Below are positions 35,530 to 44,378 of a DNA stretch of 64,000 bases, piece after piece (positions within the stretch are counted from its first letter, which is position 1; the number at the start of each line of letters is the position of its first letter). The notes beneath the pieces are model-generated. The model had not been told where the DNA came from and did no database searches. It worked only from the letters and a program-made list of their open reading frames with translations. The DNA is from JABACD01 sp047639675 (GTDB lineage Bacteria; Planctomycetota; UBA1135; GCA-002686595). The stretch is from NCBI GenBank assembly GCA_047639675.1, contig JBLIOI010000001.1, positions 1-64,000 on the forward strand, given 5' to 3'. The translations under genes and the position numbers were made by a program.

Positions 35530-37503
35530 ATGCAAGATCGCTTCACCTTGCGCTTCCAAAACGGCGAGCGAGAGGGAGACACTGTCTCAATCACCGCCCC
35601 TCGTTTTTCCCTTGGACGCCGTCCCGGCAACACCTTGCAAATTCAGGATGGCTCCGTGTCCGGTAAGCACGCGGAGTTCGTCGTAGAACCAGGTGGCGTG
35701 ACACTACGTGACCTCGGGTCGACCAACTCGACGAAAGTGGCTGGCGAGAAGATCAGCGAGTCACGTTTGGCTCATGGAGACGTGGTCTCCTTCGGCAACA
35801 TAACCGCCGTCTTCGAGGACGCGGAATTCTTGGACTCACCGAAGGGCGCGCCGGCTCCGGCACCTGCTGTGAGTTCTCCCACTTTGGAAAACAACGAGGG
35901 CGTTGCTCGCGTCAGCGCAGACCTCATTGCGCGCAGCGGTAAACGTTCCAAGACAGCCTTGATCGGCTTCATCGTGTTGCTCCTAGTGGGCGGCGGTGCA
36001 GGCGCTTTCTTCTTCACTGGGGGTGGCGGGCGAGTCGGTCGCAAGCTCAATCCCGTGGTGGAAGTTGACGGCAACAGGATCGCGGGCTATTCCTTCGAAG
36101 GTGAAAGCTTGCCTGCCAACTGGAGCAGCCCCGACTCGGCTCCGTCCAATTTCAGCCAACGCGGTGAAGCTCGCCTGAGCGGCGAAGACGGCATGCGTGC
36201 GATCCTCTCCGCAGGCCAGTGGGCTTTGTTGCAGAGCGATCCGGTTGCGGTATCAGTTGGACGCGCCTTGGAAGTCAAGGGCATGTTGCGAGCGCGATCA
36301 AGATCAGCCGGACGCTTGGGCATCGAGTTTCTTGGCGACAAGAACGCAGCAGAGATGGCCGCGGGTTCGAGCATCGCGTGGAGCGCTTGGGTCGCCGATG
36401 TCACGCGCCATCAAGAGATCAGCTTTGTCGCGCCCGTGCCTGCGGGTTGTCGCAGCGCACGAGTCGTGGTCGAAGCGCGCGCGCAAGACTCCACTGGTAC
36501 CGGCACCGAAGAGGAGCCGGAGGAAGGCGGCTCAGTCGATGTCGATGACGTGAGTTTAGTTGAGACCAGCGGCGCAGGCACTCCTGCGAAGGTTGGCGAG
36601 TACAGTCTTTGGTCTCACGGCGATCCCGCTGGAGTTCTTCAACTGACCAAAGTTAGCCGTTCCTTGATCGGCGACCTGCGCGCTTCGGGCTCTGTGCGAC
36701 TGCGAGATTATCCGCTTTCGACATCCCCGTCAGACACTGGCTTCCAGATCAATCTCGGTTCAGCGGACGCGATCAGCTTCCGCGTAGAACCGACGGCGGC
36801 GGAAAAGGGCATTGCCTCCATCACGGCAAGCGGATTCCAAGAACACTCAGGGGACTTCGAGCAGTCGGGAATTGTTCACCTCTTGGTGGGCTCTGGACAC
36901 GATTTGGTCGCATTCTCCTCCACGGGTGAAATGACCGTCAAAGGGCATCGCGAAGGCGCTGGGATGCGCATTGCCTTGCAGACCACAGATTCCAATCTTG
37001 GACTTCAAGTTGACTTTCACACGGAACGGGCCTTGGCCGGGGATTTGGCCTTCGCGGCGCGCAAGGCGGAGTCGAACGGTGAGCTGGGCGAGTGTGTGAA
37101 ACAGTGGAATTCGCTGCTCGTCGATGCGCCCTTTGAAGAAGCTCTTGTTCAAGAAGCACGAGCGACTCGTTCGCGCATTGAACAGGCAGGATTGGTGGAG
37201 TTAGCCGAAGTGAAGGAGACCTTGGGTCAGGCGGACTTCTTTCGCTTGGTCGACCTCTTCCGTCAGTGCCGCAGTCGCGCTCAGGCGGTCGGCGCCAAGT
37301 ACGCTGGCAGTGCGGTTGAAACACAATCGAAGGAACTAGTGGCTAGAATCGAGGAATCCCTTTCGGGCCTCGAAGCAGATCTGTCGCGTGACGAAGTCGC
37401 GCGCCTCAACTCGATCTTGAGCATTTTGGAACGAATGGAATCTGAACGATTAGCGGGCGAAGTGAGCAGTTACATCAACGAAGAGTTTGGGGGAAGCAAC
37501 TAG
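35530..37503 (+). CDS. FHA-domain membrane protein with large extracytoplasmic lectin-like region
   Basis: A 657-residue protein. The N-terminal FHA domain (about residues 3-100) keeps the phosphothreonine-binding residues in SLGRRPGNTLQI, VSGKHAEF and LRDLGSTNSTKV. One membrane helix follows (about 138-157), then a long outer part. Its first 160 residues look like a carbohydrate-binding jelly roll of the CBM4_9 type (GYSFEGESLPANWSS at the start, SVDVDDVSLVE at the end). The C-terminal 150 residues are helical. FHA proteins read Ser/Thr kinase signals, and a kinase gene lies at 15959. First gene of the pseudopilin operon, so it may link phosphorylation to this machine. Function inferred. Confidence 0.75.
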   Translation: MQDRFTLRFQNGEREGDTVSITAPRFSLGRRPGNTLQIQDGSVSGKHAEFVVEPGGVTLRDLGSTNSTKVAGEKISESRLAHGDVVSFGNITAVFEDAEFLDSPKGAPAPAPAVSSPTLENNEGVARVSADLIARSGKRSKTALIGFIVLLLVGGGAGAFFFTGGGGRVGRKLNPVVEVDGNRIAGYSFEGESLPANWSSPDSAPSNFSQRGEARLSGEDGMRAILSAGQWALLQSDPVAVSVGRALEVKGMLRARSRSAGRLGIEFLGDKNAAEMAAGSSIAWSAWVADVTRHQEISFVAPVPAGCRSARVVVEARAQDSTGTGTEEEPEEGGSVDVDDVSLVETSGAGTPAKVGEYSLWSHGDPAGVLQLTKVSRSLIGDLRASGSVRLRDYPLSTSPSDTGFQINLGSADAISFRVEPTAAEKGIASITASGFQEHSGDFEQSGIVHLLVGSGHDLVAFSSTGEMTVKGHREGAGMRIALQTTDSNLGLQVDFHTERALAGDLAFAARKAESNGELGECVKQWNSLLVDAPFEEALVQEARATRSRIEQAGLVELAEVKETLGQADFFRLVDLFRQCRSRAQAVGAKYAGSAVETQSKELVARIEESLSGLEADLSRDEVARLNSILSILERMESERLAGEVSSYINEEFGGSN

Positions 37504-37506
37504 CAC

Positions 37507-39177
37507 ATGGCTCGCACAACAACAGGAATAGACGTCGGCTCATCGAGCGCGGTCTACATTCGCGGTCAGTACAAGGGCGGGACTTTTCACGTCAGCGACT
37601 TTGCGGTCGACTCTGTCGAAGGCGAAGGCGCCGCGTCAGGCTGGCAGGCGCTGGATGCGCAGTTGAAGCCCAAGAAAGCCACAGTCGGATTGACCGGGCG
37701 TGACTTGAACCTGCGCTACGTTCGCGTACCCCAGGTTCCCGATTGGCAATTGCGCAAGCTGATGCGCTTCGAAGTAGAGGACATTGGCGGTCAAACCGGA
37801 GACGGTGTTGCCAGTGACTTCAACTTGCTCCCGGAGATGCCGGAGATCGACGGCGAGGATGTGGTGGTCTTGGCGATGGCCAAGGAGAAGCTGCTAGAAG
37901 ATCACATGGAGGGCCTGGCTTCCGTCGGAGGTTCGTTGAGCGCCTTCGCGCCAAGTGCCTTAGCCCTCTACAACGCTTGGCTGCGTTACGGTGTCATCGA
38001 AGGTGACACGGTTATGGTTGCCAATATCGGCCGAGCTAGTATTGACGTGATCATCTGCCGTGGGCCTGACTTGGTCTTCGCGCGAAACTTATCCGGTGGG
38101 TCACAACTGTTCGACGAAGCCATCTCTCAGCGTTTCGGCATTTCGGTGCGTAAGGCTGAGGAGGTCAAGTTGCAATACGCGACCTTGGAGCCCGGCGCGC
38201 GTTATGAAAACCCGAATCAAGAGAAGGCGAGTCGCGCAATTGCCGGCGCTGCGGGTCAGTTGCAGAGCTTGTTGCAATCAACGGTGCTCTTTTGCAAGAG
38301 CCAGTTGAAGATCCAGGGCTTGCGCATCGATCGCGTCTCCTTATGCGGTGGTGGCGCTGCCCTTGACGGCTTGCCTGCATGGTTGCGATCCACGATGGGC
38401 GTTCCGGTGGAATTGTTTGATGCTTTCCGCGTCGTCGAAACTGGCGGCCTGAGTCCGGAGCTTGCCGACCGGCTTGAAGAGTACAAGTTGGAATCGGTAG
38501 TTGCTCTGGGCCTTGCGACCATGGCGTCGGACAGCGAAGCCTTCTCCGTTGAGATCCTTCCCAGAGCTTTGCGCAAACGTCGCGAGTTCTGGGGCAGCAC
38601 GGCTTTCTTATTCGCTGCTGCTGCTGCGGCTGTGATGTATCTCGGGTGGGATGCGTACGAGACCAACGAAGCGCTTGACGAAATGAAGTCGCGTGTCAGT
38701 CGGCTGCAGTCGAAGGACAATAAGAGCAAAAATACGCACAGCCGTACTCTCGAATTACTTGAGGAAAATTCAGCACTCGAAGAGCGTGCGCTGCATTACC
38801 AAGCACTGCTCGGATCCGGAGAGCAATTGATTCGGACACTCGAGGCGATCGATAAAAAGATGCCAGAGGAATACTGGCTGTCGGGAATGGAGAGCCGTTG
38901 GAGCTTCGATCCCGAGCTGCGCGTCGAGAAAGCTTTAGAACGGCCGATTTTGAGTCTTGAAGGTCGCGCGCGTCAGGGCACGAATTCGATGGCTGTTCTG
39001 CACGAAGGCTTCCTGAAGAGCATGGGTGAATCGCTCGGTGAGGTGGATTGGAAGTCTGCACCGAGTTTCGATGGCAGCTCTTTTGAGCTGGCATTGACAC
39101 TGCTCGCCCTGCCCGCCGAGAAGCTCGCTGAGGAACCAACCGCTCCTGGCGAAGACGTTGACGAGGAGGAGAACTAA
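37507..39177 (+). CDS. PilM-PilN fusion (GspL-like) inner-membrane assembly protein
   Basis: A 556-residue protein. Residues 1 to about 345 are an actin-like PilM domain: GIDVGSSSAVYI phosphate loop, VRVPQVPDWQLRKLMRFEVED, VANIGRASIDVII and LCGGGAALDGL. A membrane helix follows (about 361-381) with a coiled coil (EMKSRVSRLQSKDN... LEENSALEERA) and a PilN-like periplasmic fold to the end. In type IV pili PilM and PilN are separate proteins; in type II secretion GspL joins them, so this architecture is GspL-like. It should link the cytoplasmic motor to the pseudopilus. It starts 3 bases after the FHA gene. Confidence 0.85.
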   Translation: MARTTTGIDVGSSSAVYIRGQYKGGTFHVSDFAVDSVEGEGAASGWQALDAQLKPKKATVGLTGRDLNLRYVRVPQVPDWQLRKLMRFEVEDIGGQTGDGVASDFNLLPEMPEIDGEDVVVLAMAKEKLLEDHMEGLASVGGSLSAFAPSALALYNAWLRYGVIEGDTVMVANIGRASIDVIICRGPDLVFARNLSGGSQLFDEAISQRFGISVRKAEEVKLQYATLEPGARYENPNQEKASRAIAGAAGQLQSLLQSTVLFCKSQLKIQGLRIDRVSLCGGGAALDGLPAWLRSTMGVPVELFDAFRVVETGGLSPELADRLEEYKLESVVALGLATMASDSEAFSVEILPRALRKRREFWGSTAFLFAAAAAAVMYLGWDAYETNEALDEMKSRVSRLQSKDNKSKNTHSRTLELLEENSALEERALHYQALLGSGEQLIRTLEAIDKKMPEEYWLSGMESRWSFDPELRVEKALERPILSLEGRARQGTNSMAVLHEGFLKSMGESLGEVDWKSAPSFDGSSFELALTLLALPAEKLAEEPTAPGEDVDEEEN

Positions 39178-39179
39178 TC

Positions 39180-39956
39180 ATGGACCTGAACGATTACTGG
39201 CAGGAGAACAAGCGCTTCGTGCTGACAGTTGTAGGTGGCGTAATTGTCTTCTGCATTGGCAATGCGATGATCAATTCCTTCATTGGCGATGAGCTGCGCG
39301 CATTGACGCGCACCAAGACCAAAGTAGAGAAGGACCTGCGCGCTTCGCGGTTCACTATCTCAGACCAAAATATGGCGCGCGTAGAGAACGAAGGGCTCAG
39401 TCTAGCGATTGGGGAGATGTCGCCTTTTGTCGGCTATCCGACACGTCCCGAATTCACTCTGGATGCCTCACGAGGGTCTGCAGGCAACCAATACTTTGCC
39501 GTCGGCTCACGCGTTCGCGAGGACATCCTGCGCCGTGCGGGTCGTATCAATATTCGTGTGGACCAAGATCTCGGCTTGCCTTCGTTGGCGCCGACCCGCG
39601 ACGATGAGATCGCGCGTCACTTGGACGGACTAGATCTGGTCGAACGCGTGATCGAATTTGCTATCGAAGAGCGTGTGGAGCGCGTTAGCGCAATCGACAT
39701 CAGTCTCGATTCGGGCCTGCGCGGATCGAAGGGCGTTGGGCATGTGGAAGAGACACTCGTGAAGATGAAGATGAGCGGTCACTCCCGCGCAATTTTACGT
39801 CTCTTGTCCGCGACGCAGGAGCCAGCCAACGGCCAACCGATCTTGATCAAGGAACTGGAAATCGTTCCAGAGCGCACGAAAGAAGACGAGGTGCGCATGG
39901 AAGTCACTTTTGCAGCTGTGCGTTTGCACGAAATCGATACAGAAGAGGAGCTCTAG
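39180..39956 (+). CDS. PilO/GspM-like inner-membrane protein
   Basis: A 258-residue protein with a short cytoplasmic tail, a membrane helix (about residues 13-30), a coiled-coil-prone segment (ALTRTKTKVEKDLRASRF) and a periplasmic alpha/beta region. Sequence similarity to PilO/GspM is weak; the call rests on size, topology and position straight after the PilM-PilN fusion (2-base gap). PilO and GspM pair with PilN or GspL in the periplasm to form the alignment complex. The TTG-started TPR gene begins 2 bases downstream. Confidence 0.65.
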   Translation: MDLNDYWQENKRFVLTVVGGVIVFCIGNAMINSFIGDELRALTRTKTKVEKDLRASRFTISDQNMARVENEGLSLAIGEMSPFVGYPTRPEFTLDASRGSAGNQYFAVGSRVREDILRRAGRINIRVDQDLGLPSLAPTRDDEIARHLDGLDLVERVIEFAIEERVERVSAIDISLDSGLRGSKGVGHVEETLVKMKMSGHSRAILRLLSATQEPANGQPILIKELEIVPERTKEDEVRMEVTFAAVRLHEIDTEEEL

Positions 39957-39958
39957 AC

Positions 39959-42640
39959 TTGGCCATTCGACAAGAACAAGTCGTGCTGATTGGCACGGGC
40001 CTACTTTTGAGCTACATGCTCATGACGGGTTCGAGTACAACGCGACGCGGTGGTGGGGGCAGTGGCTCTGCTCCTGATTTTGATCATCACTACGTGCCGG
40101 ACGTCCAGCGTGCCTTGCCGAGCGAGCGGTTGGCCGAAGGCCTCTCACGCGATCTTTTCTCCGCACCGCGGGATACGCGGCCGTTGCCGGAGTTGGAGTT
40201 CGTCGTACCGCCCATGCAGCCGCTCGAACTCTTGCGCCCCGCGCCGAATTCTGGACCTGCGGCGAGCTTGCTTGGGACCTTCTTGCGCCAAGAAGTTCAA
40301 TCCATGGAAGATCCCGGGCTCTTCTTGGATGAGGCCGGCGATGGCTTTCAGGATATGGCCGAGGACGAGTACGCCGTAGAGGATGATGTTGATGACGACC
40401 TCTTGACGGCGGAGGAGCGCCAGCAGCGCACGGCCCGCTACAAGACAGCTTACGATTCGATCAACATCGGTTCGGTTCACTACGGGCAGATTCGTAATGC
40501 AGATCGCTACAGCTTGAGTTTACGAGTTGAGGATGCGATCGATTTCATTGAAGTGGATCCTGCATCAGGCAAAGACAAGTGGCCGGGGCAGGCGCCGATT
40601 GTGTACGAGCGTTCGCGAATCGATTCCTTTGCCTTCGCGGATACTGTTGAGAACCGTCTCGAGCTCGAACGCTTGACCTTCAAAGGCGAACTGAGTCATG
40701 GCAAGTACCTGGCAGCCCTCGATTACGCAGACAACTGCTTTGCCGAACGCTTCAATTCGGCGCGCGCTTTGGAAATGGCCATCGAGGCTTTCACCAAGTG
40801 TGCTTCATTGACCTCGGAGAATCCGCGCGCGGAACTTGGCTTGGCTTCTTGCGCAGAAGCCGCCTTTGACTTCGAGCGTGCCTTCGAGATCCTGGACCGT
40901 TTGATCCAAGGGCAGTACTCGAAGCATCCGGTTACCTTGACGCGCATGGCGCAGCTCGAGACGCGCTTTCGCATGATCGAGAGGGCGCGTAGGCACTTCG
41001 AGATGGCGGAGAGCTACGGACGCACCTCTTGGTACGTGCAGTGGCATTATGGATCCTTCCTATTGGCCCAGGGCGAAAATGAATCCGCGGTTGCGCACCT
41101 CAAGCTGGCGAGCCAGTTCGAGCCGACGTCGGCGGAGTTTCAAGATGTTCGCGGTTCGATTCGAACGGACTACGGCAACGCGCTGGTTGCAGTGGGCGAC
41201 CTGGAGGCTGCACGCGGTTTGTATAAGAACGCGTTGATGGTGAATCCGGATGAGCAGCGTGCACGGGCGGGTCTCCTGAACATTGGCTACCTGACAGGCA
41301 AGCAGGACGATAGCGTCAGCCCGCAGGGACCCAGTGGAGCTGGATTTGAACTCTTAGTCGCGAAGGGACTGATCGCGATAGAAAGTGGTGAAGTGGTTGC
41401 TGCAAAGGACTTTCTGACCCTGGCAGCTGAAGCGGATCCCTTGCGTGCTTATGAGGCTTGGCGTGCGCTTTCCTATCTGGCGGAGATCACAGGCAACCTC
41501 TCGGAGGCTTTGGCCTACATCGACCAAGCGGAGATCAACAATCCGGCGGATGTCTATAGCTTGTACCAACGCGGCCGAATCCTCGCCCTGAGCGATGACA
41601 ATTCCGGCGCCTTGGAATCACTGTCCAAGGCATTGGACTTAGAACTCGACTTGCCGGATGCCTTGTCGGCTATCGGTCTATTGGAGATGGAAGCGGGCAA
41701 CCACGAGGATGCCGAGCGTTACTTCGAGCGCGCTATCGGGATCGACAGAAATCTGCGATCGGCGATTACGATGCGTGGATTGAATGCACTCTCATTGGGT
41801 CGTCCTCAAATTGCCGCAGAGCAGTTCGACAATGCGCTGAGCCTAGAAAATGGCGATCCGGTGGCGTCGATCGGACGAGCTTGGTGTACCTACGCACTTG
41901 GCGATCCAACAGAAGCCAAGACCCTTCTGCGCGAGTTTGAAGACTCGCGACGTGAGATGGGTGCTGAGGATGCATACCGCGCCTATGCTTTGGAGCAAAT
42001 CGATCGCATCGGTACCTGGCAAGAGAAAGTGGTTTGGACCGATCGCTTCGAGCGCCAAGATCTGCGCAACGGCTGGAAGGTGGATGAGGTTCCCGACACT
42101 CTGATCAACATGCGCGAAGGCAATGTTGCGATGGAGGGTTCCTTCGACCAGGCGGGTCGCACGCGGCTCAAGCGATTCTTCACCTCGGGCGACTTTGTTT
42201 CCCTTGAAGCCAAGTTGACGATCCAGCCGGGAAATACCTCGCGAGTCGGCTTGTTCGTGGCTTTAGAGCAAAAGCGGGGAAGCCGCCGCGCTACGGAAAC
42301 TACTGCCGAAGTGACCCTTTCCCGTCACCCGCAAGACAAGAAGGTCCAGTATCGCAGTATGCGCAAGGGCCGGTCGGACGAGGACGATTATGTCGACTCC
42401 GAGATCATGGAGTGGAAGGATGGCCAGACGGTGACCTTGCGTCTTGAGCGCTACGGCGAATCGGCCAAGACAGCCTTTCGCGTATTGGTCGATGGCGTGC
42501 CGATCATCGATCGGTTGCCAATGCCTGCAATCGGTTCAACGACTCGGGAAATCGTGGTTGGCGTGTTCGCCGAGGGCGAGCCCGGCAGAACGGTGAGCCT
42601 TCTGATCGACGACGTTCAAATTATCCGGCGCGAGCTCTAG
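39959..42640 (+). CDS. Membrane-anchored TPR protein with C-terminal lectin-like domain
   Basis: An 893-residue protein starting with TTG at 39959, GAGGAG about 13 bases upstream. The N-terminus has a hydrophobic anchor (VVLIGTGLLLSYMLMTG), then a Gly/Pro-rich and acidic linker that resembles the position of PilP/GspC, which reach from the inner membrane to the secretin. Residues about 250-690 contain many TPR-like units (for example AVAHLKLASQFEPTSAEF, AARGLYKNALMVNPDEQRARAGL, AERYFERAIGIDRNLRSAI). The last 200 residues form a beta-rich domain of the concanavalin/LamG type (GDFVSLEAKLTIQPGNTSRVGLFVAL... TVSLLIDDVQIIRREL). It occupies the PilP/GspC position of the operon. No known homologue with this layout comes to mind. 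Confidence 0.7.
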   Translation: MAIRQEQVVLIGTGLLLSYMLMTGSSTTRRGGGGSGSAPDFDHHYVPDVQRALPSERLAEGLSRDLFSAPRDTRPLPELEFVVPPMQPLELLRPAPNSGPAASLLGTFLRQEVQSMEDPGLFLDEAGDGFQDMAEDEYAVEDDVDDDLLTAEERQQRTARYKTAYDSINIGSVHYGQIRNADRYSLSLRVEDAIDFIEVDPASGKDKWPGQAPIVYERSRIDSFAFADTVENRLELERLTFKGELSHGKYLAALDYADNCFAERFNSARALEMAIEAFTKCASLTSENPRAELGLASCAEAAFDFERAFEILDRLIQGQYSKHPVTLTRMAQLETRFRMIERARRHFEMAESYGRTSWYVQWHYGSFLLAQGENESAVAHLKLASQFEPTSAEFQDVRGSIRTDYGNALVAVGDLEAARGLYKNALMVNPDEQRARAGLLNIGYLTGKQDDSVSPQGPSGAGFELLVAKGLIAIESGEVVAAKDFLTLAAEADPLRAYEAWRALSYLAEITGNLSEALAYIDQAEINNPADVYSLYQRGRILALSDDNSGALESLSKALDLELDLPDALSAIGLLEMEAGNHEDAERYFERAIGIDRNLRSAITMRGLNALSLGRPQIAAEQFDNALSLENGDPVASIGRAWCTYALGDPTEAKTLLREFEDSRREMGAEDAYRAYALEQIDRIGTWQEKVVWTDRFERQDLRNGWKVDEVPDTLINMREGNVAMEGSFDQAGRTRLKRFFTSGDFVSLEAKLTIQPGNTSRVGLFVALEQKRGSRRATETTAEVTLSRHPQDKKVQYRSMRKGRSDEDDYVDSEIMEWKDGQTVTLRLERYGESAKTAFRVLVDGVPIIDRLPMPAIGSTTREIVVGVFAEGEPGRTVSLLIDDVQIIRREL

Positions 42641-42671
42641 AGGTCGGCGGAGCACTAAAAAAAAATAGGCG

Positions 42672-43328
42672 ATGGAAATTCGACGACTACGGCTGCATGC
42701 AGCCAATTCAGGAACGGCCGGCTTCTCACTTATCGAGTTGCTCGCCGTGATGGTGATCCTCTCGATCCTAATGACGTTCTTGGCCTTCCAGCTTGGAGCG
42801 CTTGGCGACAGTGCGAAGACCAGCGCGACTGAAACCTTCATCGCTCAAATCGGTGGTGCGGTGAGTAGCTTCGAGCAGGAGACTGGCGACTATCCGCCTA
42901 GCTCCTGGCAAAGCGACTGGGGCCCCGTGCCGAACAAAACCAATCTTGGCGGCGAAACCATGTGTGTCGCGCTTTGGGGTAAGGAATACCACGGTTGCGG
43001 CATCTCCGAAGACAAGCTGATCAACTCGGATGACGACGAAGGCAAGACGAGCCTGACGACCCACGCGAACAACGACTTATTTGAGCTTGTTGATTCGTGG
43101 GGCAATCCGATCGCCTATGTCCATCGTCGCGATTACGCCGAGACGCACGACTACATGACCATCGACGAAGAGTCCGTCTGGGACATCTCGGTTGTCAAAG
43201 CGCTGAAAAATTCAACCACCGGCAACTTCCACAATCCGCGTGGCTTTCAGCTGATATCGGCCGGTTCCAACGGCATTTTCGGTGACGAAGATGACATCTA
43301 CAACTTCACCGTCAAACAGACCGAATAG
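42672..43328 (+). CDS. Type II secretion major pseudopilin-like protein (GspG-like)
   Basis: A 218-residue prepilin. The leader ends at a Gly followed by FSLIELLAVMVILSILMTFLAFQ, the canonical class III signal with Glu at position +5. The C-terminal part shows features of GspG: YPPSSWQSDW, DSWGNPIAYVHRR and a final acidic GIFGDEDDIYNF, resembling the calcium-binding end of major pseudopilins. It is longer than typical GspG (about 145 residues). It should form the body of the pseudopilus. A short A-rich stretch precedes the gene. Confidence 0.85.
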   Translation: MEIRRLRLHAANSGTAGFSLIELLAVMVILSILMTFLAFQLGALGDSAKTSATETFIAQIGGAVSSFEQETGDYPPSSWQSDWGPVPNKTNLGGETMCVALWGKEYHGCGISEDKLINSDDDEGKTSLTTHANNDLFELVDSWGNPIAYVHRRDYAETHDYMTIDEESVWDISVVKALKNSTTGNFHNPRGFQLISAGSNGIFGDEDDIYNFTVKQTE

Positions 43329-43346
43329 TCGTTAGGGAACAGCTTC

Positions 43347-44378
43347 ATGCGCATGTCTTATCACCACAGAGCTCAGAGTGCCGTGCATCAGCGTGGCTTT
43401 ACTCTGATCGAATTACTGATGGTAATGGGGCTGATGGCGATCTTGTTGGGCGTTGGCGTGGGAGCCGTTGCATCGATTGACCTCGGTAGCTTTGGTTCCG
43501 GGAGCTTGGTGCGTAGCACACTTCGTTCGGCCAGCAATTGGAGCCGTGCGCGGCAAGCGCCAGCGCATGTTAAAATTGATTCCGCGACCGGGATGATCAG
43601 CGCGGAAGGATTAGCTGTAGTTGGGACTTGGCATTTTGAGAGCATTCCTCCCAAGGGGGCCTTTGGACTCAACGGCGAGATGATCGCAGCCGAACTAGTC
43701 CCTGATGGATTTGTCGGTCGCGCCTTGAGCTTCACTAATGCATCCGCCGGTGCTGCTTACGAGGTTCCGATTCACACGGACCCGGCATTTGGAATGAGCA
43801 CTGGCTTTCAAGTGCAGATCATTCTGCGCCCCGAGTCGAGCGGTGGTGGACGAATTCTGCAGATGGGCGAGGCTTTGCGCGTGGACGGCAACAATCGTTA
43901 CGGCTTGCGTTTGCAGATGGCGACCCAGCGCTTTGATCCCAAGACGGGTAAGCCGGTGAAAGCCGGAATCGCGGTGCTCGATACTCCCAACGGAACCTTG
44001 AAAGCCAACGAGTGGAACCGCGTCTTGATCAACTACGACCGCACACACCTTGAGGTCTTCGTAGAAGGCTTGCGGGTCGCTTCTCTCGAAGAAGAAGGGG
44101 ACGTAGTGCCGATCCGATCCAAGCTTGTGCTGGGCGGCGGGCAACGACCGTGGCCCGGGTCGATGGACGGCCTGGTGATCAGTGCTGTCGGTGCCACAGA
44201 AGAAGTCACGCTACCGGTGGGGGTTTCCTTCGGAGAGAAGACGCCCACGGAGATCTTCTTTGATGCCGACGGCGGGTTGGACCGCTCACGTCATCAGAAC
44301 CCTATCTTAATTCCTCTCGAATACGACGATGGCCGCACGGACATGGTGCGGGTCAGTTTCTACGGGACGGTAGAGTGA
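43347..44378 (+). CDS. GspH-like pseudopilin fused to a LamG/concanavalin-like domain
   Basis: A 343-residue prepilin with leader ending QRG and the helix FTLIELLMVMGLMAILLGVGVGAVASI, plus a GspH-like first 70 residues (SLVRSTLRSASNWSRARQAPAHVKID). In place of the short GspH body comes a beta-sandwich of the LamG/concanavalin type (about 105-285): TGFQVQIILRPESSGGGRILQM, WNRVLINYDRTHLEVFVEGLRVASLEEEG and GSMDGLVIS. Such folds bind sugars or proteins. A pseudopilin carrying one is unusual. The ATG of the giant GspK-like gene overlaps its stop. Confidence 0.8.
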   Translation: MRMSYHHRAQSAVHQRGFTLIELLMVMGLMAILLGVGVGAVASIDLGSFGSGSLVRSTLRSASNWSRARQAPAHVKIDSATGMISAEGLAVVGTWHFESIPPKGAFGLNGEMIAAELVPDGFVGRALSFTNASAGAAYEVPIHTDPAFGMSTGFQVQIILRPESSGGGRILQMGEALRVDGNNRYGLRLQMATQRFDPKTGKPVKAGIAVLDTPNGTLKANEWNRVLINYDRTHLEVFVEGLRVASLEEEGDVVPIRSKLVLGGGQRPWPGSMDGLVISAVGATEEVTLPVGVSFGEKTPTEIFFDADGGLDRSRHQNPILIPLEYDDGRTDMVRVSFYGTVE

